From assembly GCA_024643325.1 (NCBI GenBank), contig JAHEND010000001.1, positions 1 to 64,000 on the forward strand: a DNA stretch of 64,000 bases. Direction: 5' to 3'. The stretch is from Sediminicola sp. (GTDB lineage Bacteria > Bacteroidota > Bacteroidia > Flavobacteriales > Flavobacteriaceae). The translations under genes and the position numbers were made by a program. Positions 51,593-60,419 of the stretch are shown piece by piece (the first letter of the stretch is position 1; each line of letters begins with the position of its first letter). The notes under the pieces were generated by a model. It ran no database searches, was not told the DNA's origin, and saw only the letters and a list, made by a program, of their open reading frames with translations.

Positions 51593-52750
51593 TTAGTCCT
51601 TTACCGTATTTTTCTTTCTTAAAAAAACGGTCAGAATAAGGACTAGTATCACACTGATTAGCAAACCAAAAAAACCGACCGATAAACCATACTTCTCAGA
51701 CACCACCCCTAAAATTACCGGTGTCAAAAGAAAGCCTGAATACCCAAATCCAGCGACCACAGACATGGCTTTGGTAGGATCTATGCTATTGGATTGGCCA
51801 GCTATTCTAAAGACTTCTGGAATGACTACTGAGAAACCCAAACCATTTAAGGCAAATCCTATGAGGGCTAAGTAGGTGTTTCCACTGAGGACTAAAAAAT
51901 ACCCTATTCCAGCTGTGGATGCGCCCATAGAAATAATTTGGATGCTACCAAAGCGTTTGCTCCACTGGTCTCCAAAAAAGCGGGCTATAGTCATACACAT
52001 GGAAAACAAAAAGAACCCTCCTCCTACTAAATACTCCGGGGCTAAGGCTATCTCCTGAAGGTATAAGGCGCTCCAATCTACTATGGCTCCCTCAGAGCCC
52101 ATCACAACAAAAGAAATTCCTCCGAGCAGTAAAAATGGCTTTATATGTCCGAAGGAAACGGAAGATTTTGGCACTACTGCAGCTTTTATTGATTGGTATG
52201 CTGGATAGAAATACAGGTTCACCAAAACCACTATAGTCAATACAAATACCATGTGTATTAAAGGATTATTAAGCCAAGCTATCCCAAAACTTCCCAGGCC
52301 TGCAAGAACCCCTCCCAGGCTAAAAAAACCGTGGGTTGCTGTCATGACACTTGTTCCGTCTTCCTTTTCTATATGAGCTACTAGTCCGTTCATGGCTATA
52401 TCTGTAAAACCTTGCGCGGCACCTAATAAAAACAGAGCGACAATCAGTTGTAAGTAAGAAGGGGCTAAAAAAGGAAATAAGGCTGTACTTACAATACATA
52501 AAACACCTAAACCTGTACTCTTTCCAACCCCAAAGTATCGAATTACACGAGACGCAAAGGGTAAAACTGAAAAAGTACCTAAAGCCAAACAAAAAATAGC
52601 CAAGCCCAAGGCAGATTTATCAATATTTAATTGTCCTTTTACAGTAGGAATATAAATGGCCCAAGTACCAAATACAAAATTTAAACTAGCAAAAACAATG
52701 GCAGGTCCCAAATAACGTTTGTTAGAAAAAAGACTTTTTGCACTATTCAT
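51593..52750 (-). CDS. MFS transporter
   Basis: 385 residues with twelve hydrophobic segments in two halves. AIVFASLNFVFGTWAIYIP, LFLLGAAQGFTDIAMNG, FSLGGVLAGLGSFGIAW and ARFFGDQWSKRFG fit the fucose/YbjJ-like MFS branch. Substrate unknown. It starts 11 nt after the kynureninase stop on the same strand, so transport of a tryptophan breakdown product is possible but unproven. Confidence 0.85.
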   Translation of the reverse strand: MNSAKSLFSNKRYLGPAIVFASLNFVFGTWAIYIPTVKGQLNIDKSALGLAIFCLALGTFSVLPFASRVIRYFGVGKSTGLGVLCIVSTALFPFLAPSYLQLIVALFLLGAAQGFTDIAMNGLVAHIEKEDGTSVMTATHGFFSLGGVLAGLGSFGIAWLNNPLIHMVFVLTIVVLVNLYFYPAYQSIKAAVVPKSSVSFGHIKPFLLLGGISFVVMGSEGAIVDWSALYLQEIALAPEYLVGGGFFLFSMCMTIARFFGDQWSKRFGSIQIISMGASTAGIGYFLVLSGNTYLALIGFALNGLGFSVVIPEVFRIAGQSNSIDPTKAMSVVAGFGYSGFLLTPVILGVVSEKYGLSVGFFGLLISVILVLILTVFLRKKNTVKD

Positions 52751-52761
52751 TTCAAGCGATC

Positions 52762-54039
52762 TTAAGTTAAAATAGCTGAGTTAATGCCTTCTTTTAATCT
52801 TTCTCCTAAAATGTGAATGTCTTTAAAACTATTGTAAAGAGGTACCGGCGCAAATCGCATTACATTGGGCTCTCGCCAATCTGTGACCACCCCATGAGAC
52901 ATTAAATAGTCAAAAATAGTCCTTCCGTGTTCTTGAAAATATACAGAGAGTTGTGACCCCCTGTGTTCAGGAGTCAAAATTATAATATCAAATGGTGCCG
53001 TAGCGGCTATGGATTCAATAATAAAGGACATATAACTTACTAAACGTGTCTGCTTAGACCACAAATCTTCTTGAGGAACTGTTTTAAAAATATCTAATGA
53101 AGCTAAAAAAGGGGCCATAGCCAAAATAGGGGCATTACTTACTTGCCATGCGTCTGCGTTGTCCATAGGAGTGAAATTAGGTTCCATTTTAAAACGAAGT
53201 CCTTTCTCGGTACCCCACCAACCTTCAAATCTAGGAAGGTCAGTTTTGTTCAGATACTGCTCATTGATATAAATAGCAGCTGCATTTCCTGGGCCTGAAT
53301 TTAAATACTTATAACTACACCAGCTGGCAAAATCTACCCCCCAATCATGAAGCTGTAAAGGGACATTACCAACTGCATGGGCTAAATCCCAACCTACAAA
53401 CGCACCCTGTTCTTTTGCTTTTGCAGTAATACTTTCCATGGGAAAAACCTGACCATTATAATAATTCACCCCACCCATGAGCACTAAGGCCAATGTATCT
53501 CCATGATTCTCAATAGCTTCTAATAAATCTTCTTCCCTCCAAGCATTTTCTCCAGGGCGTTTCTTCACGGTAACTATTGCAGTCTCTGGATCATAACCGT
53601 GAAACTTTACCTGGCTTTGAAGCATATATTGGTCTGAAGGAAAAGCTTTTTCTTCACACAATATCTTAAAACGCTTTGGACTTGGTCTATAAAAAGACAC
53701 CATTAAAAAATGAAGATTTACCGTTAAAGTATTCATCACTGAAACCTCAGGTATTTTGGCGCCTACCAATGAGGCTAATGGAGCAGCTAATTTTTCATGA
53801 TACTCCCACCAAGGTTCCTTGGAATAAAAATGCCCTTCTACCGCCATAGTCTCCCAATCTTTCATGACCCTTTCTACATAAGCTCGGGCAGACTTGGGCT
53901 GAAGACCCAGTGAGTTACCCGTGAAATAGGCCACCTCAGCTCCATGTTGTGTTGGAATGTGAAACAAGTCCCTATAAGATTTAAGCGGATCTGTTGCGTC
54001 TAATTCTAAGGCAAAATCCAATTGATTTGAAAAATTCAT
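52762..54039 (-). CDS. kynU: kynureninase
   Basis: PLP enzyme that splits kynurenine to anthranilate and alanine. 425 residues. Family blocks: GNSLGLQPKSARAYVE, VSVMNTLTVNLHFLMVSFY, FVGWDLAHAVGNVPLQLHDW and the PLP-lysine segment WCSYKYLNSGPG. The C-terminal TDWREPNVMRFAPVPLYNSF is typical. Kynurenine 3-monooxygenase and the dioxygenase are not in the window. A -7 box sits 2 nt before the ATG. In transcription order it precedes the MFS transporter. Confidence 0.95.
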   Translation of the reverse strand: MNFSNQLDFALELDATDPLKSYRDLFHIPTQHGAEVAYFTGNSLGLQPKSARAYVERVMKDWETMAVEGHFYSKEPWWEYHEKLAAPLASLVGAKIPEVSVMNTLTVNLHFLMVSFYRPSPKRFKILCEEKAFPSDQYMLQSQVKFHGYDPETAIVTVKKRPGENAWREEDLLEAIENHGDTLALVLMGGVNYYNGQVFPMESITAKAKEQGAFVGWDLAHAVGNVPLQLHDWGVDFASWCSYKYLNSGPGNAAAIYINEQYLNKTDLPRFEGWWGTEKGLRFKMEPNFTPMDNADAWQVSNAPILAMAPFLASLDIFKTVPQEDLWSKQTRLVSYMSFIIESIAATAPFDIIILTPEHRGSQLSVYFQEHGRTIFDYLMSHGVVTDWREPNVMRFAPVPLYNSFKDIHILGERLKEGINSAILT

Positions 54040-54041
54040 AG

Positions 54042-54049
54042 CAAAATTA
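54042..54049 (-). promoter_or_regulatory. -7 promoter element of kynU
   Basis: TAATTTTG on the minus strand, 2 nt before the kynU ATG; it suggests a leaderless or near-leaderless mRNA. Confidence 0.45.
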
Positions 54050-54113
54050 TTAAAGACCTAAAATACAATTTATAGGGGAATAAAAAGGAATTAGTCTCGC
54101 TTCTAAAAAGGTG

Positions 54114-54121
54114 TATTTTTG
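54114..54121 (+). promoter_or_regulatory. -7 promoter element of the O-methyltransferase gene
   Basis: TATTTTTG matches TAnnTTTG, 23 nt before the ATG at 54145. Confidence 0.4.
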
Positions 54122-54144
54122 TAGAAACTTTGTAATAATTATTC

Positions 54145-54786
54145 ATGCACTTTTTATCAGATACTTTAGAGACATATATTGAGCAACATTCAGACGTAGA
54201 GCCAATATTGCTTCAGGAGCTCAGTAGAGAAACCCATTTAAAAGTGATACAGCCTAGAATGATAACCGGGCATTTTCAGGGAAGATTTTTAAGCCTATTA
54301 TCTAAGATCATAGCACCAAAAAGAATACTTGAAATTGGCACCTATACAGGCTATTCGGCCCTCTGCTTAGCAGAAGGACTTATAGAGAGTGGCACCCTTG
54401 AAACCATTGAAGTAAATCCAGAATTAGCTACGATCCAAAAAAAGTACTTTGACAAAAGTGATTATTCCTCTCAGATTAAAACCTATATGGGAGACGCATT
54501 AGATATTATTCCAACATTAGAGGGTCCTTTTGACTTGGTGTTTATAGATGCAGAGAAAAAACAATACGACGCTTATTTTGAAGCAGTGATTAAAAAATCT
54601 AAATCTGGGACTGTTATTCTCTCTGATAATGTACTTTGGACCGGAAAAGTAGTAGAACCATTAGACCCCAAAGATAAAACCACCAAAGTGCTTTTAGACT
54701 ACAACAAAAAACTAGCAGAAGACCCTCGTGTTCAAACCTCTTTACTACCCATCAGAGATGGACTAACAATGAGTAGGGTCATTTAA
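54145..54786 (+). CDS. SAM-dependent O-methyltransferase (class I, YrrM/COMT-like)
   Basis: 213 residues. The SAM-binding motif is RILEIGTYTGYSALCLAEGL, with IEVNPELATIQKKYF following; FDLVFIDAEKKQYDAYFE and ILSDNVLWTGKV carry the metal-binding Asp and Asn residues. This matches the cation-dependent catechol O-methyltransferase-like family, which in bacteria also includes tRNA hydroxyuridine methyltransferase TrmR. The substrate cannot be set here. It overlaps the PAP2 gene end by 8 nt (convergent). Confidence 0.9.
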   Translation: MHFLSDTLETYIEQHSDVEPILLQELSRETHLKVIQPRMITGHFQGRFLSLLSKIIAPKRILEIGTYTGYSALCLAEGLIESGTLETIEVNPELATIQKKYFDKSDYSSQIKTYMGDALDIIPTLEGPFDLVFIDAEKKQYDAYFEAVIKKSKSGTVILSDNVLWTGKVVEPLDPKDKTTKVLLDYNKKLAEDPRVQTSLLPIRDGLTMSRVI

Positions 54787-55348
54787 AAGGGTTAAAAAAG
54801 GATCGTTTTGAAATAACTAGCCAACTGTAAAACAGGTAAGCAAAACCACTACCAATCAAGGCCCCTGTAATACTATCTAATGGATAATGCACTCCAATAT
54901 AAATTCTGCTGTAACTATACAACAATGCCCATATATAAAACACATATACCCATGGTTTTATTTTTCTCAGTAGCAGGCATAGAAAGGTAACTATAGCAAA
55001 AGAACTCGCCGCATGCCCAGAAAAGAAACTATAACCGCTAATGGGTTTTAGCGCTCTAATATCATGGGCCATATCCAATAATTGATGGGGTCTTGGTCTT
55101 GCAACTGTATATTTTACAAAAAAACCTACTAATGCGACGGTCAAAATCATCAGAAAAGCAGTCCAAATAGTATTATAAAATCTATTTTTTTTAAATGATA
55201 TAAAAGTCAAAAAAATAAAATAGCTAAAAAGTGGAATCCAAAGACTACTCAAAGTAATAGTGAGAAAAAAAGGATCCCAAGATGTATTGCCAGCATTGTT
55301 GAGAAATACAAACAGATCACGATCCAAATCTATGAGCTGCTGGTACAT
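54779..55348 (-). CDS. PAP2-family membrane phosphatase
   Basis: Lipid or isoprenoid phosphate phosphatase in the inner membrane; candidates include undecaprenyl pyrophosphate or phosphatidylglycerol phosphate. 189 residues with about five helices. The three signature pieces are KYTVARPRPHQ (KxxxxxxRP), SGYSFFSGHAASS (SGH with catalytic His) and SRIYIGVHYPLDSITG (SRxxxxxHxxxD). Its start follows the tatA stop directly. Confidence 0.92.
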   Translation of the reverse strand: MYQQLIDLDRDLFVFLNNAGNTSWDPFFLTITLSSLWIPLFSYFIFLTFISFKKNRFYNTIWTAFLMILTVALVGFFVKYTVARPRPHQLLDMAHDIRALKPISGYSFFSGHAASSFAIVTFLCLLLRKIKPWVYVFYIWALLYSYSRIYIGVHYPLDSITGALIGSGFAYLFYSWLVISKRSFFNPFK

Positions 55349-55630
55349 TTAGTTCCTTTTTATACTTCCAGTCACATCACTCACTTGTTCTTTGACTTTG
55401 TCAATCTCTTGCTTAATGTCTTTAGCAAAACTAGTATCTATTCCTTGCTTATCTGCAGTCTTGTAAATTTCTTGTTTAATGTCGTCCGTTGCGTCTTTAA
55501 GTTGACGCATACCCTTACCGAGGCCTCTGGCAATTTCCGGTATTTTATCTGCACCAAAAACCATGACAACAATAAACATGATGAAAAAAATTTCACCACC
55601 ACTTATGAATAGAAAATACAACGCGTTCAT
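55349..55630 (-). CDS. tatA: twin-arginine translocase TatA/MttA-family subunit
   Basis: I start at MNALYFLFISGGEIF (55630); the longer ORF runs back over the promoter. 93 residues: one N-terminal helix (GEIFFIMFIVVMVFG), then the Tat hinge and amphipathic helix FGADKIPEIARGLGKGMRQL, and a charged tail. It forms the pore of the Tat system that exports folded proteins. tatC is not nearby. A -7 box lies 4 nt before the ATG. Confidence 0.93.
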   Translation of the reverse strand: MNALYFLFISGGEIFFIMFIVVMVFGADKIPEIARGLGKGMRQLKDATDDIKQEIYKTADKQGIDTSFAKDIKQEIDKVKEQVSDVTGSIKRN

Positions 55631-55634
55631 AAAA

Positions 55635-55642
55635 CAAATATA
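55635..55642 (-). promoter_or_regulatory. -7 promoter element of tatA
   Basis: TATATTTG on the minus strand, exactly 4 nt before the tatA ATG and just after the terminator of the M1 peptidase gene. Confidence 0.5.
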
Positions 55643-55661
55643 AGGAGAAGTTTGAAAGCGA

Positions 55662-55695
55662 AATAAAAAAAGCCCCACCAAATTGGTGGGGCTTT
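55662..55695 (-). terminator. terminator of the M1 peptidase unit
   Basis: AAAGCCCCACCAA and TTGGTGGGGCTTT form a 13-bp stem with a very tight loop, followed by T residues on the minus strand. It ends the envelope module transcript. Confidence 0.9.
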
Positions 55696-55728
55696 AAAAT
55701 TTATACCCAGATGGGTTTTATTTTTTCT

Positions 55729-58038
55729 TTAGTCTTTAATTCCGGCTTTGAAAGAATCAAACTCAGAGCGAGTTTCTGCTTTAGGCCATGAATTGTTGGT
55801 GGTATCTATATCTGCAGTTTCTGCTTTTGGATCTACAACAATACCCACAATTTCTTTTTCTGTAGAAAGCACCGTTTTTACTTCTACATCATTTTTTCTC
55901 CAAATTTCTGCAGGATAAGTAATTGATTTTTTAGTCCCGTCTGCATAGGTATATTCTACGATAAGTGGCATTGGTATCCCTCCTGGCTTGTTAAAAGTTA
56001 CTTCATAAAAATACTTAGGTTCTTTTAATACTGCTCTTTCGCTTTCAGTCATATTATCCATCATAAAAGCATTAAGCGTTTGAGAGGACTCAGAAGGTTT
56101 CTTCCCTTTTAACTCAGGGTTGTAATCTTCGCTGTCTTCTGCCGCTAAATAAACCAATGGTGGTAAATCTGCCTCTGTAATATTTCTAGCAGCCATATAC
56201 TCTTTCATTTGTTTGGTTGGCTCATTGCTAACATAATATTTCTTTACCCCTTTTACCCCTATGTCTACAAAGTCTGTGGTGTAAAACCATCCCCTCCAAA
56301 AGTAGTCTAAATCTACAGCAGAAGCGTCTTCCATAGTTCTGAAGAAATCTTCAGGCGTTGGGTGTTTGAACTTCCATCTATTGGCATATGTCTTGAAAGC
56401 GTGATCAAATAATTCCCTACCCATTACAGTCTCTCTTAAAATGTTTAACGCTGTAGCTGGTTTACCATAGGCATTTGGGCCTAACTGATACACATTTTCT
56501 GGATTAGACATAATAGGCGCAATAAAGCTTTGGTCCCCTGCCATATAAGGAACTATTTTTGCTGGAGCACCTCTTCTAGAAGGATATGCATCTAATGGGG
56601 AAATGGCTTCTGGAAATGCTTCTCCAAATTCTTGTTCTGCCATGTATTGCATAAAAGTATCTAGACCTTCATCCATCCAACCCCACTGACGCTCGTCTGA
56701 ATTTACAATCATAGGGAAGAAGTTATGGCCAACCTCATGAATAATTACAGAGATCATTCCGTATTTAACTCCGTCGGAATAAGTTCCGTCTTCGTTTGGT
56801 CTTCCGTAATTCCAACAAATCATAGGATACTCCATCCCTTGGTTCTTAGCGTGAACAGAAATAGCCTTTGGATAAGGATAATCAAACGTATGAGAAGAGT
56901 AGGATTTTAAAGTATGAGCTACTGCTTTAGTAGAGTATTCTTCCCAAAGTGGGTTTCCTTCTTTAGGATACATAGAAACCGCCATAACATCTCTGTTACC
57001 TAATTTAACGGCTTGCATATCCCAAATGAATTTTCTAGATGTGGCAAAACCAAAATCTCTAACGTTTTCTGCTTTGAGCTTCCATGTCTTTGTTTTGTCA
57101 GAGAAACCCTTTTCAGCCGCCTCAGCTTCTTCTTGGGTAACAATCACAACGGGGGCGTCATAAGATTTTTTAGCCTGGTTGTAACGCTTAATCATTTCCT
57201 TAGAGAACACTTCTTTCATGTTTTGAAGCTCTCCAGTTCCATCTAATATATGGTCTGCAGGAACAGTAATATTCACTTCATAATCTCCAAACGGAAGGGC
57301 AAATTCTCCACTTCCCCAGAATTGATGGTTTTGCCATCCTTCTACGTCACTGTAAACAGCCATTCTAGGAAAGAACTGAGCAATCACATATGCCCTATTG
57401 CCGTCTTTAGGAAAATACTCATAGCCAGAACGTGCTCTATCTGTAGTATGGTCTGGAATATTGTACCACCATTTAATAGAAAAAGACACTTGTGAATTGG
57501 ACGCTAATGGCGTGGGTAAATCTACACGCATCATAGTCTGATTAATCGTATATGGCAATGGTCTACCATTGGCATCTTTAACAAATTCAATGTTAAAACC
57601 ACCGTCAAATGATTCTTTCATATAAGAAGACACGAAAGAAGAAGTAGGGGCTGCTAATGGCACTCCTCCCCCATTTCTTAAGGCAGACTTGGTATCTTTG
57701 GTCCTTACATTCTGATCCAATTGAACCCATAAAAACTCTAAAACATCTGGAGAATTATTGGTATAAGTAATGGTCTCTTCTCCATAGATTTTTGCATTCT
57801 TGTCGTCCAAGGTAATATCCATTTTATAATCTGCTTGTTGCTGATAATAATTAGGACCAGGCGCTCCTGAAGCAGATCTGTATGAATTTGGCGTAGAAAA
57901 TTCTTGATAGAGTTGTCTAAATTTACTCTGATTGGTGTGTCCTCCTTCTTTGACAGCTTCTGTTTCTTGCGCTTGTGCAAAAGCAACAACAGCAAAAAAC
58001 ATTAAAAAAGATCTGAACACATAAGTGATTTTTTTCAT
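55729..58038 (-). CDS. M1-family zinc aminopeptidase, secreted
   Basis: 769 residues. Signal peptide MKKITYVFRSFLMFFAVVAFAQA. N-terminal beta domain (YKMDITLDDKNAKIYGEETI), then the catalytic domain with HEVGHNFFPMIV and, 18 residues after the second His, the zinc Glu in WMDEGLDTF: the HExxH-x18-E motif of clan MA M1 enzymes. The exopeptidase loop reads QGMEYPMICW in place of GAMEN. The C-terminal part has no clear T9SS domain. It ends a four-gene minus-strand unit with DUF6702 and two CarboxypepD_reg-like proteins. Confidence 0.93.
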   Translation of the reverse strand: MKKITYVFRSFLMFFAVVAFAQAQETEAVKEGGHTNQSKFRQLYQEFSTPNSYRSASGAPGPNYYQQQADYKMDITLDDKNAKIYGEETITYTNNSPDVLEFLWVQLDQNVRTKDTKSALRNGGGVPLAAPTSSFVSSYMKESFDGGFNIEFVKDANGRPLPYTINQTMMRVDLPTPLASNSQVSFSIKWWYNIPDHTTDRARSGYEYFPKDGNRAYVIAQFFPRMAVYSDVEGWQNHQFWGSGEFALPFGDYEVNITVPADHILDGTGELQNMKEVFSKEMIKRYNQAKKSYDAPVVIVTQEEAEAAEKGFSDKTKTWKLKAENVRDFGFATSRKFIWDMQAVKLGNRDVMAVSMYPKEGNPLWEEYSTKAVAHTLKSYSSHTFDYPYPKAISVHAKNQGMEYPMICWNYGRPNEDGTYSDGVKYGMISVIIHEVGHNFFPMIVNSDERQWGWMDEGLDTFMQYMAEQEFGEAFPEAISPLDAYPSRRGAPAKIVPYMAGDQSFIAPIMSNPENVYQLGPNAYGKPATALNILRETVMGRELFDHAFKTYANRWKFKHPTPEDFFRTMEDASAVDLDYFWRGWFYTTDFVDIGVKGVKKYYVSNEPTKQMKEYMAARNITEADLPPLVYLAAEDSEDYNPELKGKKPSESSQTLNAFMMDNMTESERAVLKEPKYFYEVTFNKPGGIPMPLIVEYTYADGTKKSITYPAEIWRKNDVEVKTVLSTEKEIVGIVVDPKAETADIDTTNNSWPKAETRSEFDSFKAGIKD

Positions 58039-58113
58039 GATGTGTATTTGTTAGTTTATGGTTTTAATTTTAGCGGGTTGAAATTACGGATTTAAATTCT
58101 ATTAATTATTTAT

Positions 58114-58632
58114 TTAATCCAATTTTAATAGACCAGAAGGTTTGTCTTTCATGAGTAAGAAACTCTTTTTTTGATTATTTATCTTTAAATGTACCACATT
58201 TTGCTGCTCGTCAAACAGGTCCGTCAGTAGGGCATTATACACCTCTAATTCATAAATATCATTGAGATAAACGTCTTTAGCTTCAATAAAAAAAACCACC
58301 ACATCTGTATCTCTTTTTTGACCTAAAATTTGATATTCCAATGCTTTGCCATTAATGATTAGCTTAAATTTTTTTTGAAAATACACTTCCAAATATTGCA
58401 TCGCCAGAGGGTGCTGATCCTTTGTCTCAAAATGAGCATCAATACTATAACGCTCTAAAATTAAACTGTTTAAGTCATCTATAAAAAGCCGCGATGTCAT
58501 TTGAAGGCTATGCTCCTTTTCACTGTAATTTACTTGAGTAACGCTCAAGTAAAATTTATGTGTTCCAGACCACGATAAAAGGCATAGAAAAAAACACCCT
58601 AAAATTATAAATTTAACATATCTACATCTCAT
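58114..58632 (-). CDS. DUF6702-like exported protein
   Basis: 172 residues. N-terminal signal or anchor (FIILGCFFLCLLSWSGTH). The mature part has the pattern HKFYLSVTQVNYSEKEHSLQ, LIINGKALEYQILGQKRD and a C-terminal LLTDLFDEQQNVVHLKIN segment, which I match to the DUF6702 family of Bacteroidota. Function unknown. It lies 75 nt before the M1 peptidase start and 39 nt after the second CarboxypepD_reg-like gene, so it belongs to the same unit. Confidence 0.8.
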   Translation of the reverse strand: MRCRYVKFIILGCFFLCLLSWSGTHKFYLSVTQVNYSEKEHSLQMTSRLFIDDLNSLILERYSIDAHFETKDQHPLAMQYLEVYFQKKFKLIINGKALEYQILGQKRDTDVVVFFIEAKDVYLNDIYELEVYNALLTDLFDEQQNVVHLKINNQKKSFLLMKDKPSGLLKLD

Positions 58633-58671
58633 ATATACTTTTTTATACCTATTAAACAGAACGGCTTGTAC

Positions 58672-59517
58672 TTAGTCTTCCAACAGCATTTTATTATTCT
58701 TTATATAGGCCTCACTTTTTTCTTTCAAGAACTCCCAGATCCGAAGCAAGTCTTGTGATTTAGCCAAGGACAAAAATTGTTCATCTATTTCACAATAATA
58801 GAAAAAATCCGAAAGCTTATCTTCCTTAACACCGAGTTTATTGACATATAAACTATCTGGAAAAAAAGTTCTCATTTGCTCTGAAAGTATATAACGCTTG
58901 TCTCTGGCTACACGCTTTTTTAGCATTTTAGTTCGGCCTGTAATTTCATTGATAATAGGATTAAATGGCAATGAAAGTAACATACTCACATTAAATTTAG
59001 GCATAGCTGCCTCTCTGAGTAGTCGCTCGCTTTGCATAAGTGGCTTTACATATGCATTTGGCAAACCGAGAGTACTGGCGGTAACTACTTTTTGTGGCCC
59101 TAAAGAATTTGCATCCCTAGATAAATCACCACTTAAATTATAAGGCATTAGGACTATTTCTTGAAGCTCTGTAATCTTTTCTTCCAAAGGAATGTAAACC
59201 AACTGTTGTTCCAAATGAGCTTTGGTGACCACAAAAATCTTTTTTTCAAAGGAGACTCCAGAAAGTAATAAACTATCTTTAGCTAAGGCTCTAATCTCAA
59301 AAAAACCTTCGTCGTCCGTAATGGTTGCGTAGCCCCTTGTAGTATTTTGTATAGAAATACCACCAATATCTTCTGCTGTAGAAACCACCCTTGCTTTAAA
59401 ATTATCAGGATAGAAAAAAGATTGTCCATGCACCAAAGTGGCAGACAAAAAAAGGATTAAAAAACAACAAAAATGCGTGTATGTTAGCCCGTGATACCTC
59501 AAGAAACTCTTTTGCAA
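58672..59517 (-). CDS. CarboxypepD_reg-like exported protein B
   Basis: 281 residues. Hydrophobic N-terminus (CCFLILFLSATLVHGQ), then a carboxypeptidase-regulatory/plug-like domain: ISIQNTTRGYATITDDEGFFEI and ITELQEIVLMPYN. The remaining two thirds have no known domain: LLSLPFNPIINEITGRTK, then a helical C-terminus. It looks like the front end of a TonB-dependent receptor without the barrel. It is a distant paralogue of the next gene upstream. Confidence 0.78.
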   Translation of the reverse strand: MQKSFLRYHGLTYTHFCCFLILFLSATLVHGQSFFYPDNFKARVVSTAEDIGGISIQNTTRGYATITDDEGFFEIRALAKDSLLLSGVSFEKKIFVVTKAHLEQQLVYIPLEEKITELQEIVLMPYNLSGDLSRDANSLGPQKVVTASTLGLPNAYVKPLMQSERLLREAAMPKFNVSMLLSLPFNPIINEITGRTKMLKKRVARDKRYILSEQMRTFFPDSLYVNKLGVKEDKLSDFFYYCEIDEQFLSLAKSQDLLRIWEFLKEKSEAYIKNNKMLLED

Positions 59518-59547
59518 TAATATGAATCCAACGCTATACTCATAGCA

Positions 59548-60294
59548 CTACTCTTTGGAGCTGTTAATGAAATCCCTACTCTGATTAACTAAAAAATCAA
59601 TCAGTTGAAACTCATTTTTTTTCTTAAGCAAATTCTGTGGGCTAACCTTGCTATCTAAATAGTAAAGAAATGGTTCTATTTGTTCTGGAGATAGCTTGAG
59701 ATCTTCTATAAAAAAACGGTCTTCATAAATTACCCTTAATGCTTCTGACATTTTTAAAACGGGTGCAGCAGTAGGATTATTAGCATCTTTAGACTGAAAC
59801 AACAATTTAAAAATATTGACAAAATTTAAACCATTTTGCATGCCCTTAACAGCACCAGCTTCTGCAATATTATCTACTTCAGAACTGCGGTCTATTTCAT
59901 AATCATAGCCCTTGAACTTTTCATTCTTCAAGACCAAAAATTTCTCCGTATTCTCTGGACCTACTACAACCTCATCTAAAGCAGTTACTTTCTCTTCAAC
60001 AGCAACTACCAGTCGTCTGTTTTCCAAAATTTCTGCAGTGATCAATACCGCAGTGATTTTATAATTAACAGCTGTAAATACCAATTCATCCCCAACAGCT
60101 ACTTCTATTTCAAAAGAACCCTCCTGGTCTGTAATAGTTGCTAAACCAGCAGTGGTATTCAGCACGTTTTCATTGACCACATTACTCCCCCTATACATTA
60201 CCTTACCCTTAAGTGGTACCCTGCCTTGAGACCAGAGACTCATGGAGATTAAAAGAAAAAAAGAGAACAACAAATAAGCCTTTTTTAGTATCAT
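59548..60294 (-). CDS. CarboxypepD_reg-like exported protein A
   Basis: 248 residues. Signal peptide MILKKAYLLFSFFLLISMSL. The domain reads VPLKGKVMYRGSNVVNENVL, TAGLATITDQEGSFEIEV and VTALDEVVVGPENT, the last being the TonB-receptor plug-like LDEVVV motif. The C-terminal half is helical (LKLSPEQIEPFLYYLDS) and resembles protein B in layout. First gene of the four-gene envelope unit; divergent from pepE. Confidence 0.78.
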   Translation of the reverse strand: MILKKAYLLFSFFLLISMSLWSQGRVPLKGKVMYRGSNVVNENVLNTTAGLATITDQEGSFEIEVAVGDELVFTAVNYKITAVLITAEILENRRLVVAVEEKVTALDEVVVGPENTEKFLVLKNEKFKGYDYEIDRSSEVDNIAEAGAVKGMQNGLNFVNIFKLLFQSKDANNPTAAPVLKMSEALRVIYEDRFFIEDLKLSPEQIEPFLYYLDSKVSPQNLLKKKNEFQLIDFLVNQSRDFINSSKE

Positions 60295-60419
60295 ACATCA
60301 AAATATTTCACGCCACAGGCATGGATTAATAGCTATTGTACTATAAAGAAAACCAATCTTAGTTAGAAATAAAAAAATAGGCTGGCCAAACTTTTGTTAA
60401 TTTGCAAAAAAAAATAGTC

